A stretch of DNA of 64,000 nucleotides from Erinaceus europaeus (GCF_950295315.1 NC_080175.1:88870161-88934160), one strand, 5' to 3'. Numbered from the stretch's first letter, positions 1 to 11,227 are shown. Notes: generated by a model not told the origin, from the letters alone. Numbers and translations are program-made.

Positions 1-1190
1 GCAAGGAACCTTTCTCATTCTCTTTACATTCCATATTTCTCTTAGTTTTTGAACCTCTGGGATTTGGCCCTTATCTCTTGATGCATCTCCTCTTGATCCC
101 AAACCCTGTTATACTGCTTCTGTTGATCCTAATTAAATCAATGCAACCAGTGTCACTATGCTGCTGTAGAATGCTGCCACTTTCTCTTTGCTTCAGATTA
201 TATCCAGAGATGCCCAGCCTGAGGTATTAACCTTCTAGATCCAATAATCTGGTGAGACCTTTCCTAGCACATGAAGCTATCTAGCTCCATTTCAAAGGAT
301 GCATCGCTCTTCAACAATGTTACAGTCCCTAGATCAATGCTAGGGCCTAGTGGGCTGGGTACATGATATGCACATCCATAAGTTAGGGGTCAACTATATA
401 CCTATATACAGCAGTAATGTCACCCCTTCATAATTTTTAGAAGAAATGCTATATACAATTGGCAAGAGATCTACTGGCAAAAAAATACATATCAACTAAA
501 GGACAATTATTACCTCTGACTACCTTTATTAGAATTATCAAACAAGTAAAAGCAGGAAAAATCAAGATTAATTTAGATTCTACTGAAATACGAGGTATAT
601 TTTCTCCCTAATTTAAGGCCAGACCCTATAAAATTAATACCAGTTTTGATGCAATAAATAACACTCAACATTTTAACAAGGATAAAGTCTAAACTCTCAA
701 GACAAAGAAAGGACTACAAAAGCTGGATAAAGGCAAGAGTGGCTCACTCAGTGGTGACCTTTCAGTCAATAACAGGTGATCCCAGCATTTGGGGCCCTCG
801 TCATGAAATCCATGGCTATCCACACAGATAGTAAGGGCCTAGAGTACCTTTCATCCATCAAGATGCAGATACTACTATGATGACTTCCTGACTTCCCTGT
901 AGGAGACCTTGTGTCAGTCTGCCCTGATACCTCACCTCTCCAGAACCCTACTCCACTGAGGGAAGATAGAAACAGGCTGGGGGTATGGATTGACCTGCCA
1001 ACATCCATGTTTTGTGGAGAAGCAATTACAAAAGTCAGACCTTCCACCTTCTGCATCCCATAAAGAATTTTGATCCATACTCCCAGAGTGGGATAAAGAA
1101 TAAGGAAGCTTCCAATGGGGAGGATGGGACATGGAACTCTAGTGTTGGGAACAAACATTGATACACTTTTACCTCATAATTTTCTAAATC
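1..1190 (+). mobile_element. Old L1 long-type 3'UTR, partial
   Basis: A diverged sense copy of the long L1 3'UTR. Around 250-275 it carries gtgagacctttcc, also found in the copies near 19230 and (antisense) 8020. Bases 708-760 (aaggactacaaaagctgg...) match the reverse complement of the central block near 7690-7760. Bases 960-1150 match the terminal part (gaagcaattacaaaagtcagaccttccacc). Relative to the 6622 copy, part of the centre is missing. Bases 420-700 are too diverged to assign firmly. No clear poly(A) tail or TSD was found. Confidence 0.65.
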
Positions 1191-1560
1191 AATATTAAAT
1201 CACAAAAATAAAACAAACAAAAATAACCTGACACTTAGCTATTGAATTTCACCCCAATTCTGTGGCACTAATCATTCTTTACACATTACATAATCTCACA
1301 TAATCCTGTAAATTCCTTGATGTTAATCACCTAGCTAATTATTAATGAAGAAGCCAGTGTCACTGATGGGTCACTAGTTTTATTGTAGGAATACCAGGAG
1401 GTAGTCAGTAAAAGTTGGAAATGAGCATTACATCACAGGTGTTATTTACATAACAGAAGTTGAACTGTGATTCATCAGCAAAAAAAAAAAAATCCCTATT
1501 TACACAGTGTGATATTTTTGTCAACATAATAGATGAGGGCAAGACAGGGAAATCTGTAGA
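1191..1560. other. Unique AT-rich stretch
   Basis: No gene, recognisable repeat or structured element seen apart from an A12 run near 1480-1491. Confidence 0.6.
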
Positions 1561-1845
1561 AACTGGGGAGATGAACTACAAATCCTCTACTCCTGGAGAC
1601 CATCTTTTCCCCTTTGTATCCCTTGTTGTTATTATTGTTATTTCTGCTGCAGTTGTTGGATAGGACAGAGAGAAATCGAGAGAGGAGGGGAAGACAGAGG
1701 AGAGAGAAAGATAGGTATCTGCAGACTCGGTTCACTGCTTGTGAAGCGATGCCTCCTGCATAGTGGGGAGCCGGGGCTCGAACCAGGATTCTTACACAGG
1801 CCCACGTATGCTTAACCCGCTGCGCTATTGCCCAGCCTCCACTCA
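1561..1845 (-). mobile_element. SINE family A, long-tail type, antisense
   Basis: Reads on the minus strand from the tRNA-like head (complement of cttaacccgctgcgcta near 1812-1828) through the CT-rich body to the tail block (complement of actcctggagaccatctttt). The B-box complement is cggggctcgaacc. This element explains the open frame seen at 1496-1846. Confidence 0.88.
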
Positions 1846-2467
1846 TTATATATATTTAATCTCTCTGAGGCTTAGTTCATCTATCCATATTCTTAGAGTT
1901 ACCTTTGCCTTCCTTGCTTCATATATTTATATGCATTTGTCCATTGACAGCAGTGCAACGATTATGGTTGGTTGTTTTAACAGTGACAAATAGTTGAGCA
2001 AGACACTGTCACTACATGCAAAACAAAAACTAGAGAACCTAGCGATACTCTGTACGAAACTAAATAGTAAACTTTTGTGAATGAGCATTACAGATCCCAC
2101 ATTGATCTTCATGGTCTCTCACTCCCTTTGGCCTTTCTTCTTAGCCTTCTGATGCTGAGGAAATTTATCTAGGAACCAGTCATTCAGACATCCAGGGAAA
2201 AAGTATTACTTAATATTTTAGGTGTTATCTCAAAGTTCTACAAAAACCAGACCTCCGGGTCTCAGTGGTTCATTCCGCATGACAGGATCCCTTCTAGTAA
2301 GGCCATAAGATAGTGTCCTTGATGTCAGCCCAGCAGCTATATCAAAGGATCCCTTATCCTGCACTCCCACCTATAAACTCTAACCCCCAACAGGAGAGTA
2401 AAATGATTTTTTTAAACACGTGTCTACCATATTCTCAAGATTTGCTAACAACTGAACTTTTTACTAA
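1846..2467. other. Unique stretch, no feature seen
   Basis: Ordinary AT-rich sequence. 2245-2400 has weak SINE-like character (gggtctcagtggttcattc...) but not enough to call. Confidence 0.5.
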
Positions 2468-2618
2468 TTATTTTATTTTAATGAGGGGAGGAGGAGAGAG
2501 AGAGCAGAGCACAGCGCAGTTCTGGCTTATGGTCATGCTGGTTATTGAGCCTGGGACCTCAGAGTTTCAGGCATAAAAGCTTTTTTGCATATCAGTTATG
2601 CTGTTTCTTCAGCCCCAA
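2468..2618 (-). mobile_element. SINE family C, antisense
   Basis: Contains gttctggcttatggtcatgc, then attgagcctgggacctcag (a B-box complement) and ttatgctgtttcttcagcccc. The same order occurs at 23513, 39630 and 22990, defining an older tRNA-derived family. Confidence 0.75.
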
Positions 2619-3360
2619 ACAACTGGTTTTTGAAATCTGCTTTTTTTGTGCTACCCTTTGCTTTTTGCTTAATTAACTTTATGAGTAGGCAACAATTCAA
2701 ACCTTGGGTTTGATTAACAGGGCAAATGTAGAGGATTATTCTATTCATATTTTTAAAACATAAATTAGATTATGAAAACAAAGATACTTAGCAAATGTTT
2801 TTGCATGAAATTAGCCTTAACAAAACAACTGACCAATAGCTCCAATAGCATTTATTAGTTTGTGTGTGTGTGTGTGTCTCAGTATAAAATTAAATTGCAA
2901 CAAGTCTGTTCTTATCAGAAAAGAATCAGTGTACTGCAAATTACATGTAGTATGACTTGTAGTAGTAAGATGTTTGTGAAATGCTTAAAGAAAGGAACAG
3001 TTTTATGGAACAAGAGATGGCTTACTAAAGTAAATTTTACTTTCTGGAATATTTGTATGTGTGTATGCATATATGTGTAAGAGTTTTAGTGTATGCATTT
3101 TAATAATTCCAGTGTTTTGAAACACACACACACACACACACAAAGATGATTTTTCATGACTCTTGAAAATTATATGAAATTTAAGTTCACGTTGTTATAA
3201 AACAAACCATATCATCCCAGGTTCATATACTGAAACAAACACACCAGTTTCAGAATGTGATTGTGTTTTCCATATTTGTTTTTTAAAAAACTATTAATTT
3301 AAAATAAAACCAGTAAGATATTCTCTGATTTAGTCCATCAGTATCTTTAAAAGAAATAAA
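2619..3360. repeat. Unique stretch with short TG and AC runs
   Basis: Otherwise featureless. Contains a TG run at about 2860-2877 and an AC run at about 3122-3142. The small frame over the first run is a microsatellite artefact. Confidence 0.7.
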
Positions 3361-3378
3361 AAAAAAAAATCAGACACA

Positions 3379-3661
3379 GGGAGTCGGGCTGTAGCGCAGC
3401 GGGTTAAGCGCAGGTGGCGCAAAGCACAAGGACCGGCATAAGGATCCCGGTTCCAACCCCGGCTCCCCACCTGTAGGGGAGTCGCTTCACAGGCGGTGAA
3501 GCAGGTCTGCAGGTGTCTATCTTTCTCTCCTCCTCTCTGTCTTCCCCTCCTCTCTCCATTTCTCTCTGTCCTACCCAACAACAACAACAACAATAATAAT
3601 AACTACAACAATAAAACAACAAGGGCAACAAAAGGGAATAAATAAATAAAATAAATATTTA
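3379..3661 (+). mobile_element. SINE family A, short-tail, near-consensus, with 18-bp TSD
   Basis: Starts gggagtcgggctgtagcgc and keeps both internal promoter boxes (tagcgcagcgg; cggttccaaccc). The CT-rich body is followed by caacaacaacaacaataata and an AAATAAA tail. It is bracketed by perfect direct repeats aaaaaaaaatcagacaca at 3361-3378 and 3662-3679, the signature of L1-machinery insertion. Its head matches the copies at 53379 and 61541, suggesting one young subfamily. Confidence 0.95.
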
Positions 3662-3679
3662 AAAAAAAAATCAGACACA

Positions 3680-3981
3680 TACTTCAAGAATCTAGTACTC
3701 ATAGGAAAAGACCATGTGAAGGTAGTCGGTCATCTGAGTCCAGGAAGAGTCAATACCTCAGAAGAAACCTTATCTATCTGCACACACCTTGATTTGGGAC
3801 TTCAAACCTCCAGAGTTGTGTTAAAATCAACTTCTGATATTTTAATTACCTAGTACAAGACATTATATTATGGCAATCATAGCAAACAGGAACAAAAATA
3901 AATAGGCAGCAGGCTCATTTGTTTATATATTTTTCTGTGGTTGATTTCACATTGACTCAAAACTGTGGATAAAATAGTATG
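3680..3981. other. Unique stretch
   Basis: No gene or repeat recognised. Confidence 0.5.
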
Positions 3982-4211
3982 GCCTGGGTGCTGGGTGGTG
4001 GCACACCTGGTTGAGCACACATGTTGCATTGCACAAGGACCCAGGTTCAAGCCCCCAGTCCCCACCTGTAGGGGGAAAGCTTTGCAAGTGGTGAAGTGGT
4101 GTTGCAGGTGTGTCTCTGTTTCTCTCCTTCTCTATTACACCCTCCCTTCTTGATTTCTGGCTGTCTCTCTTCAATAAATAAAGATAATTAAAATATAATT
4201 TAAAAATAAAA
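3982..4211 (+). mobile_element. SINE family B, sense
   Basis: Carries ggtggcacacctggttgag, the B box ggttcaagccc, and the tail gatttctggctgtctctcttc followed by aataaataaagataat. Imperfect TSDs aaaatagtatg (about 3971) and aaaacagtatg (about 4212) flank it. Confidence 0.9.
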
Positions 4212-4315
4212 TAAAACAGTATGACCAGCAAGTATAAAATATTTGTCACTAACCCTTATATCAGAAATGTTTGTTAAAGCTTTTTTAGAGGTGTAGGGAA
4301 GATAAATACTTTTGT

Positions 4316-4657
4316 TCGTTCCCCTCCAGGGTTATTGCTGGGGCTCAGTGCCTGCACTACGAGGCCATTGCTGCTGGATGCTATTTTTTTCCTCTTTTTT
4401 TTTTTTTTTGCCCTTGTTGTTTATCGTTGTTGTTGTGATTATTTTTGTTATTGGTGCTGTTGGATAGGACAGAGAGAAATGGAGAGAGGAGGGGAAGACA
4501 GAGAGAAGGAGAGGATGATAGGCACCTGTAGACCTGCCTCACCATTTGTGAAGGGAACCCCCTGCAGGTGGGGAGTTGGGGGGTTGAACCCGGATCCATA
4601 TGCCTGTCCATGTGCTTTGTGCCATGTGCCTTAACTCACTGCACTACCACTGGGGCT
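4316..4657 (-). mobile_element. SINE family A, long-tail type, antisense
   Basis: Begins with the tail block (ccagggttattgctggggc), a T-run, the cccttgttgttt tract and the purine body gacagagagaaatggagag, and ends with the tRNA-like head complement. TSDs gataaatacttt (about 4300) and ggtaaatacttt (about 4662) flank it. Confidence 0.92.
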
Positions 4658-4949
4658 CTGGGAGGTAAATACTTTAATGGAGAAACTTACATAGGGCTAT
4701 GATTTTAAAATAACTTCTAAAATATTTTGAATATTAATCAGGATGGTCTGCATAATAATATATTTTGCCTCTGTAGTAAAATAAATGAACAAAAGAGCTC
4801 AATATAAGTTATAGTTATCACACTTAAGTAGAACATAAGTAAAATAATGCCTTCATCTTTCTTACTGACATAGTAAGACTCTGATTGATACTGTCCTAGT
4901 AAATGGAAGATTTTGAAAGTTTAAGGATTGAGATCCTGAAGATTCTTTT

Positions 4950-5312
4950 CTTTTGTTGTTGTTGTTGTTGTTTTGCCTCCAGGGTTATTGCTGGGCTCAG
5001 TGCCTGCTGCTCCATGAATCCACCGCTCCTGGAGGCCATTTTTTCCTCCTTTTGTTGCCCTTGTTGTTGTAGCCTTGTTGTGGTTATTATTGTTATTGTT
5101 GATGTCGTTCATTGTTGGATAGGACAGAGAGAAATGGAGAGAGGAGGGGAAGACAGAGAGGGGTAGAGAAAGACAGACACCTGCAGACCTGCTTCACCGC
5201 CTGTGAAGCGACTCCCCTGCAGGTGGGGAACAGGGGGCTTGAACTGCCATTCTTAAGTTGGTCCTTGCGCTTTGGGCCACATGCGCTTAAAACGCTAGCC
5301 ACCGCCCGACCT
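4950..5312 (-). mobile_element. SINE family A, long-tail type, antisense
   Basis: Full-length antisense copy with (TTG)n at its left edge, the tail block gggttattgctgggctcag and the head complement ending near gccaccgcccgacctg. TSDs cctgaagattctt and cctgaagattatt flank it. Confidence 0.92.
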
Positions 5313-5324
5313 GCCTGAAGATTA

Positions 5325-6198
5325 TTCTCATGCAGATGTATCTGAAATCATTAAATCTGAAGATTGTGTTAAAAGACTCAAGTGAATGAAAAAGAAATAT
5401 TTGCCATATAAAATAAAACTAAGATGAAAAACTAGGTAAATTGTGTTAATTCCAGTAACAAAACTGTATAGCAGTGTAGCACTGGCCTTGCTAGAAAGTG
5501 ATTCTTACTGAGCTTGAGCCTCAAAGTGTGAAAATCTGTGAGAACATGTCAATCCAACTTTTCCACTGAAATCTGAGAAAATAACGTATCTCAGGAAACA
5601 CAGTAGCCATAGAGAACTGCAAACGTCGTAGCCTTCCAAGCAGAGATGCCTCTCCAGATCCCAAAGGCAGGAGAGGCATGATGACGGGTAGTGCTTTTGC
5701 AAAAAAAACTCTTTGATTGCATTCCTGCTGCTTTATTTGGAACAAAAACAAAGTGTAGGAAGTAATCTAGGTCTCCCAGCAACACAGACTCACAAGAGGA
5801 TGCGAGGGACGTTCCATTCGATGAGCTCATACAATTAAATGCGATGAACAGGTATGTTTTTATTCAATCTGGAAGATACCAAGGAAAACAAGTGGACAGG
5901 TAGAGTGCGATTACATTATTGTGTTCTATAAATAGAGCCCGTTGCTAAGTCCCACGTGCGCTCAGCAATCTGATAGAGAGGTGATGATGGAGCTTTGTGA
6001 TTTTGTGGTAATAGCATAATTATAGCATAATAATTGCTATGAAGAAAAATAACATTGCTAATGCAGTATTTTCTTAAACAAATTGTTTTCTTTGATATAA
6101 TTGATAATATTGGATAATATTCACTTGATAATATTTATTATTATTTAATAATATTAATATAATTGATAATATTTTGGTAATATTTTCTTTGATGCACA

Positions 6199-6200
<2 letters not shown>
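5325..6200. other. Unique block with retained CpGs, then AT-rich
   Basis: 5590-5970 is non-repetitive and keeps several CpGs (aacgtcgta, gacggg, ggacgttcc, cacgtgcgc). It has a TATAAATA string at 5927-5934, followed by cacgtg at 5954-5959. 6090-6190 is rich in TAATATT-type repeats. No coding potential is evident. Any promoter role is speculation. Confidence 0.4.

Positions 6201-6253
<53 letters not shown>
6201..6253. repeat. (TG)n microsatellite
   Basis: About 26 uninterrupted GT units. It encodes artefactual CVCVCV and THTHTH frames. Confidence 0.97.
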
Positions 6254-6254
<1 letters not shown>

Positions 6255-6269
6255 TAATTTGGGGGGAAA

Positions 6270-6555
6270 AGGCCTGGGTAGTGAGGCACGTAGTATAGCA
6301 CACACATTAAAATGCACAATGGCCAGGGTTCAAGCCCCTGGTTCCCACAAGCAGAAGGGAAGCTTTACATGTGGTGAATTAGTGCTGCAGGTATCTTATC
6401 TTTTTCTTTCTCTCTCCCTCTTTATCTCCCATATTACTCTCAATTACTCTGTATCTCTCTCTCTCTAAAAAAAAAAAAATGGTCACCAGGAGTGGCAGAT
6501 ATATACTATAGACTTTGAACCTCAGTGATAATCCTGGTTTTCATTAAAAAAAAAA
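6270..6555 (+). mobile_element. SINE family B, sense, with long tail block
   Basis: Shows ggcctgggtagtgaggcac, B box gggttcaagcccc, CT-rich body, A-run near 6467-6479, then ggtcaccaggagtggcag. That last part resembles the long tail block of family A. Confidence 0.8.
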
Positions 6556-6621
6556 AACACCAAAAACACAAACCTTTTTTATTTTCAAGAATCTTAGAAA
6601 AGGAAATACATATGCTAAACT

Positions 6622-9126
6622 TTTACAAATTCTTTTTTTAATTTGTAAAAAGGAAATATTGACAAAACCATAGAATAAGAGGGGTACAACTCCACACAAT
6701 TCCTACCATCAGAACTCCGTATCCCATCCCTTCCCCTATGGGAGGATCCAAGGTCATTGTGGTATACAGAGGGTGGAAGTTATGACTTCTGTAATTGCTT
6801 CCCCACTGAACATGGGTATTGACAGGCCAATCCATACTACTAGCCTGCCTCTCTCTTTCCCTAGTTGGGAAGTACTCTGGAGAAGCAGAGCTCCAGGAAA
6901 CATTGGTAGGGTTGTCTGTCCAGGGAAGTCAAGTCAGAATCATGCTAGAATCTGGAGCCTGGTGGCTGATAAGAGGGTTAACATACAAAGCCAAACAAAT
7001 TGTTGACTAACCAAAACAAATTGTTGACTTGAACCTAAAGGCTGGAATGGTGCAGATGAAGAGTTGGGGGGGGGGGGGGTTTTCCATTTTGTAGATAGCT
7101 AGTAGGCATATTTTAGCTATAGTCCAAAGAGCCCATGACTATACTATTTTTTTCCCCTTAGCCTGAAATCTGAAATGCAGGCAGATACAAGTTATTGTTT
7201 GGGGAAATGATGTCATGGCTGGGAAAAGGACCTGAAAGCTGAATCAGGGAAAGAGAGTAGCTCCCTAATATGGGAAAGGGGCATAGATATTGTTGACTGT
7301 AAACCCCAGCAATCTGATGTGATCTTGGGCCCATATTCAGTTTAGGAGCCTATGTGACCTCTGCATCCCTGTATATCTGAGCTCACATTCTGTGGTCATG
7401 AGTAGGAATTTTCCAAGCTGCCCCAATATTGACCCATCTTCCTCAGGTGTAGCATATAGTATACTGTCTAGCTTCCCTTCAGAGGATGGAACATTCTCTA
7501 CTGTTGTTGATCCAAGTTGAGGGCAAGGTCCTATGGGGGCCCACAAAGGGATCTATTTTGTTGTTCCTGATAGAGATGATCTGTAATAATGAAGAGAGTG
7601 ATCTATTTGAGATCTAGGCCCAACATGTATGTTTGGGAATCTTAGGACTCCCCGACTAGGGCTCCAGCTGATGGAGTAGCCTGACAGTGACTAAAGAGTC
7701 ATCATTAAAGTATATCAGTTTCTTGCCCTTATTCAGCTTTTGCAGTCCTTGCTTTTACAAAGGTAAAAGGTTAGTTTTGGAATGAGTGAGAGAAGTCTAA
7801 TAGCAGGTAGGTGAGGAGGGTATCTAAGTCTACGTAGATACTATTTCATTATGAACTTGATACTGACTCACTGTGTACAGACTATTGTGTACTTTTGCTT
7901 TCAGGTATATATTTTGTCCTAATTTATGGATACATGTGAACATATGCTCTATCTCATGAACTTTTGAGACTTTGTTAGGAAATGGACCACCTGGAATGGA
8001 GTTAGATAATCCTATGAAAGGAAAGGTCTCAGCCCAGTAATGAGGCTGAAGGGTTGACATTCCATGCCTGAAATCTCTGGACACAGTCTGAAGTGAAGTA
8101 TGCTGAGGTGGTACTTGTTTTGATTAGGTTTGGATTGGAGGATGCAATATCCTTTCCTATGAATTGAGAGAAACATGCAGGAAAGTGAGCCCTACCCTAA
8201 AGATTCCAGGACTGGGGGAACTATAGACTCTATAGAGGAAGTGGGAAGTTCCTGCTGTCTTAGGGTTTAAGAAGGTAATAGATAGTTATTGCTATAACCA
8301 CATTATTTGTCAACTGTGTTAACTTTGAATTCTACCTATTTAGGATTTGCTGTATCATATACAATATCACCATAATTTATGTCCTTTTAAATTATTTGTA
8401 TATAGTTGTGCCACCAGTTGCTTCCGCTTTCCCTGGTCCAAGCTCCTAGGAAAGTTAACATATCACAGACTCAGCCAATGCATTAAAAAGACTTATTCTG
8501 TGTATTAAAAATTTGAGACACCCAATCAATTTTCCCCTCATATTAAATAGTGATTTATACAACTACAAATTAATAGGAGAGTACATAAACACCATTCTCA
8601 CCACCAAAAGACTGTGTCTCATCCCATTCTCCCACCCCCACCCACTCTGTGAAGCCTAACATCCACCCTCACCCTCAACCCAGGGCTTTTTACTTTGGTG
8701 CCATGCTCCAAATTCAGTCAAATTCTGTTTACAGTTTCTCTTTCTCTCCTTTGTAAACGTCTGTTTATGAATGGGATCATCCCATACTAATTTTTATCTT
8801 TCTGACTTATCTCACTTAACATAATTCCTTCTAGCCCCATCCAAGGTGGTTGGTTCCTAGAAGGTGGGTTCATTGTTCTTCATAACTGCATAGTATTCCA
8901 TATATATATACCACAGCTTTGTCAGCCACTCATCTGTTGTTGGGCACCTGGGTTGCTTCCAGGTTTTAGCTATTGCAAACTGTGCTACTATGAACATTGG
9001 TGTACACATATCTTTTTGGTTGGGTGTTTTGAAGTCCTTGGGTTATATCCCTAGAAGGGGCATTCCTGGGTCATTTGGAAGGTCCATGTCTAGCCTTGTG
9101 AGACTTCTCCAGACTTCACTCCATTG
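6622..9126 (-). mobile_element. Antisense L1 3' end with full long 3'UTR
   Basis: One collinear antisense copy. The 3' terminus is at left (complement of the terminal ttgtggagttgtacccc). The long 3'UTR runs to about 8757 and the end of ORF2 from there to 9126. It includes a central block (about 7075-7840) that the 16937-19911 copies lack. Because the order ORF2 end, proximal 3'UTR, distal 3'UTR is the same as in the TSD-bounded copy at 17891-19911, the abundant distal segment can be assigned to L1. A homopolymer G run lies near 7065-7078. The left flank has a T-run. No right TSD was found because the 5' end abuts another L1 piece at 9127. Confidence 0.85.
8758..9126 (-). pseudogene. L1 ORF2 C-terminal remnant, antisense
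   Basis: The minus-strand translation resembles the last ~120 codons of L1 ORF2p (reverse transcriptase/endonuclease protein). The complement at 8990-9055 corresponds to the conserved ...[10 protein letters not shown]... region, and 8890-8960 to the [12 protein letters not shown] region. The frame is broken and truncated, so non-functional. Its better-preserved relative is at 17891-18522. Confidence 0.85.
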
Positions 9127-10338
9127 TTACAGGACATCTCTATCAGGAACAACAAATAGATCCCTTTGTGGGCCCCCATAGGACTTTGCCCTCAACTTAG
9201 ATCAACAACAGTAGAGAATGTTCCATCCTCTGAAGGGTGGCTGGACAATATACTCTATGCTACACCTGAGGAAGATAGGTCCTGAAATTGTGGCATCTTG
9301 GAATGTTCCTACTCATGACCACAGAATGACATCATCTCCCCAGATAATAACTTGGATCCACCAGCATATCAGATTTCAGGCTCAGGGGGAAAAAGAAAAA
9401 AAAGAAAAACCTAGTGTAGCCACAGGCCCTTTGTAATACAACTAAAATATGCCTGCTAGCTATCTACAAATGTAGTCCCCACCCCCCACCCCCCAACTCT
9501 TCATCTGTACTGTTCCAGCCTTTAGTCTCATGATTAGTCAACAATTTGTTTGGCTTTGCATATTAACTCTCTTTTCAACCACCAGATTCCAGATGCTAAC
9601 ACAATGCCAGCCAGACTTCCCTGGACAGACAACCCCACCAATGTGTCCCGGAGCTCTGCTTCTCCAGAGCTCTGCCCTACTAGGGAAAGAGAGAGACTGG
9701 CTAGGAGTGTGGATTGACCTGTCAAGGCTCATGTTCAGTGGGGAAGCAATTTCAGAAATCAGACCTTCCACCTTCTACACCCCACAATGACCTTGGGTCC
9801 ATACTCCCACATGGTTAGAGAACAGGAAAGCTATCAGGGGAGGGGGTGGGAGTTGTACCCCTAATTAAATAATTATAAATAATATTAAATAATTAAATAT
9901 TTAATATTATTATTTATAATAATATAATTATTATTCATAATAATATATTTATTATTATTTAATAAATAATTATAATTTATTATAATTTATTATTATTATT
10001 TAATTATTTATTCCCTTCTGATGCCCTTGTTGTTTTGTTTTTGTAGTTATTATTGATGTCATTGTTGATGGATAGGACAGAGAGAAATGAGAGAGGTGGG
10101 GAAGACAGAGAGGGGGAGAGAAAGACAGACACCTACAGACCTACTTCACAGATTGTGAAGCAACTCCCCTGCAAGTGGGAGCCAGGTGCTCCAACCCGGA
10201 TCTTTATGCTGTTCCTTGTGCTTTGCGCCACGTGCACTTAACCCACTGCTACCGCCCGACTCCCATTGTACTCCTCTTATCCTATGGTTTAGTCAGTGTT
10301 TCCTTTCTATAAAAAAAATAAATAAATAAACAGAAAGG
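9127..10338 (+). mobile_element. Sense L1 3'UTR fragment, split by a SINE
   Basis: Starts at caggaacaacaaatagatcc, which is the reverse complement of 7545-7565, so it lies head-to-head with the 6622-9126 L1. It runs to gttgtacccct at about 9863, is interrupted by a family A SINE, and resumes at tgtactcctcttatcctatgg to an A-rich tail at about 10338. Relative to the 6622 copy it lacks about 190 bp after ccacagaatg (near 9330), with atg shared at the junction. Confidence 0.85.
9864..10265 (-). mobile_element. SINE family A antisense with expanded AT-rich tail
   Basis: The body (10016-10262) is a normal antisense family A SINE. The tail side (9864-10012) has become about 150 bp of nearly pure A/T with many TAAT/ATTA motifs. 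Near-repeats ttgtacccct (about 9854) and ttgtactcct (about 10266) mark the insertion site in the L1 3'UTR. Confidence 0.85.
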
Positions 10339-10488
10339 TCCTGCTGGTGGCACACCTGGTATAGTGCACATGTTACAGTATGCAAGTACCTGGGTTCAAG
10401 CCCTGGTCTCCACCTGGAGAATCTCTTTCTCTTGCTATCTTCCCCTTCTGGATTTTTTGGCTGTCTCTATACAATAAATAAAGATAAG
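10339..10488 (+). mobile_element. SINE family B, sense
   Basis: Has ctgctggtggcacacctgg, B box gggttcaagccc, and tail tctatacaataaataaagat. It is truncated inside the body compared with the 3982 copy. Confidence 0.85.
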
Positions 10489-10624
10489 AGGGCTAGAGAA
10501 TGGGAAAGCTATCATGGGAGGGGGTAGGTTATGGAGATTGGGTGGTGGGAATTGTGTGGAGTTGTACCCCTCCTACCTTATGTTTTTGTTCATTAATCCT
10601 TTCTTAAATAAAAAATTTAAAAAA
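10489..10624 (+). mobile_element. Very short (136 bp) L1 3'-end insertion
   Basis: Only the last ~120 bp of the long-type L1 3'UTR (gggaattgtgtggagttgta ... taatcctttcttaaataaaa) plus an A tail. Perfect 9-bp repeats aaagataag at 10480-10488 and 10625-10633 flank it; the first lies in the tail of the preceding SINE. A real, severely 5'-truncated L1 insertion. Confidence 0.88.
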
Positions 10625-10633
10625 AAAGATAAG

Positions 10634-10867
10634 TAAAAAATATATCAACTATTACTTCAGGAAATTGTACCATTTCCCCATCTAATTTAAACGATTGAGT
10701 GGCCCACATGTATTTCCCTTGAGGTGATTTTTAGTTAGTTGGTTGGTGAATTTTTGTTATTGGAAAACAAAGTGAAATTCATTGCAATAACCTTTCAATC
10801 AATAAACTAGCTAGGCTTTGGACATAGACTTGCATTGCATTACTGTTTACCCATTACTACACTCCTA
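10634..10867. other. Unique stretch
   Basis: No recognisable feature. Confidence 0.5.
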
Positions 10868-11205
10868 CACATTTTTTTTTTGCCTTCAGGGTTATTACTG
10901 GGGCTCATTACCTACCCTATGAATCCACTGCTCCTGGAGGCCATTTTTCTTTCTTTTTTGCCCTTGTTGTTTATCCTTGTTGTTATTGCCGTCGTCGTTG
11001 TTGGATAGGACAGAAAGAAATCAAGAGAGGAGGGGAATAGAGGGCTAGGGAGAGAAAGATAGACTCCTGCAGACTTGCTGCACAACCCATAAAGCGACCC
11101 CTCCTGCAGGTGGGGACCTGGGGGCTGGAACCGGGTTCCTTTAGCCCATCCTTGAGCTTCAAGCCATGTGCTTTCAACCTGCTGCGCTACCACCAACCTC
11201 CACAT
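10868..11205 (-). mobile_element. SINE family A, long-tail type, antisense
   Basis: T-run, then tail block gggttattactggggctcat and gaatccactgctcctggagg, purine body, and head complement ending ctgcgctaccaccaacctcc. Confidence 0.9.
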
Positions 11206-11227
11206 TGATTTTGTTCTTGTTGTTCGC

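Noticed and set aside
6622..10338. L1 twin-priming (5' inversion)
   Set aside because: The inverted portion carries the L1 3' end and its T-run, the opposite of a twin-priming product.
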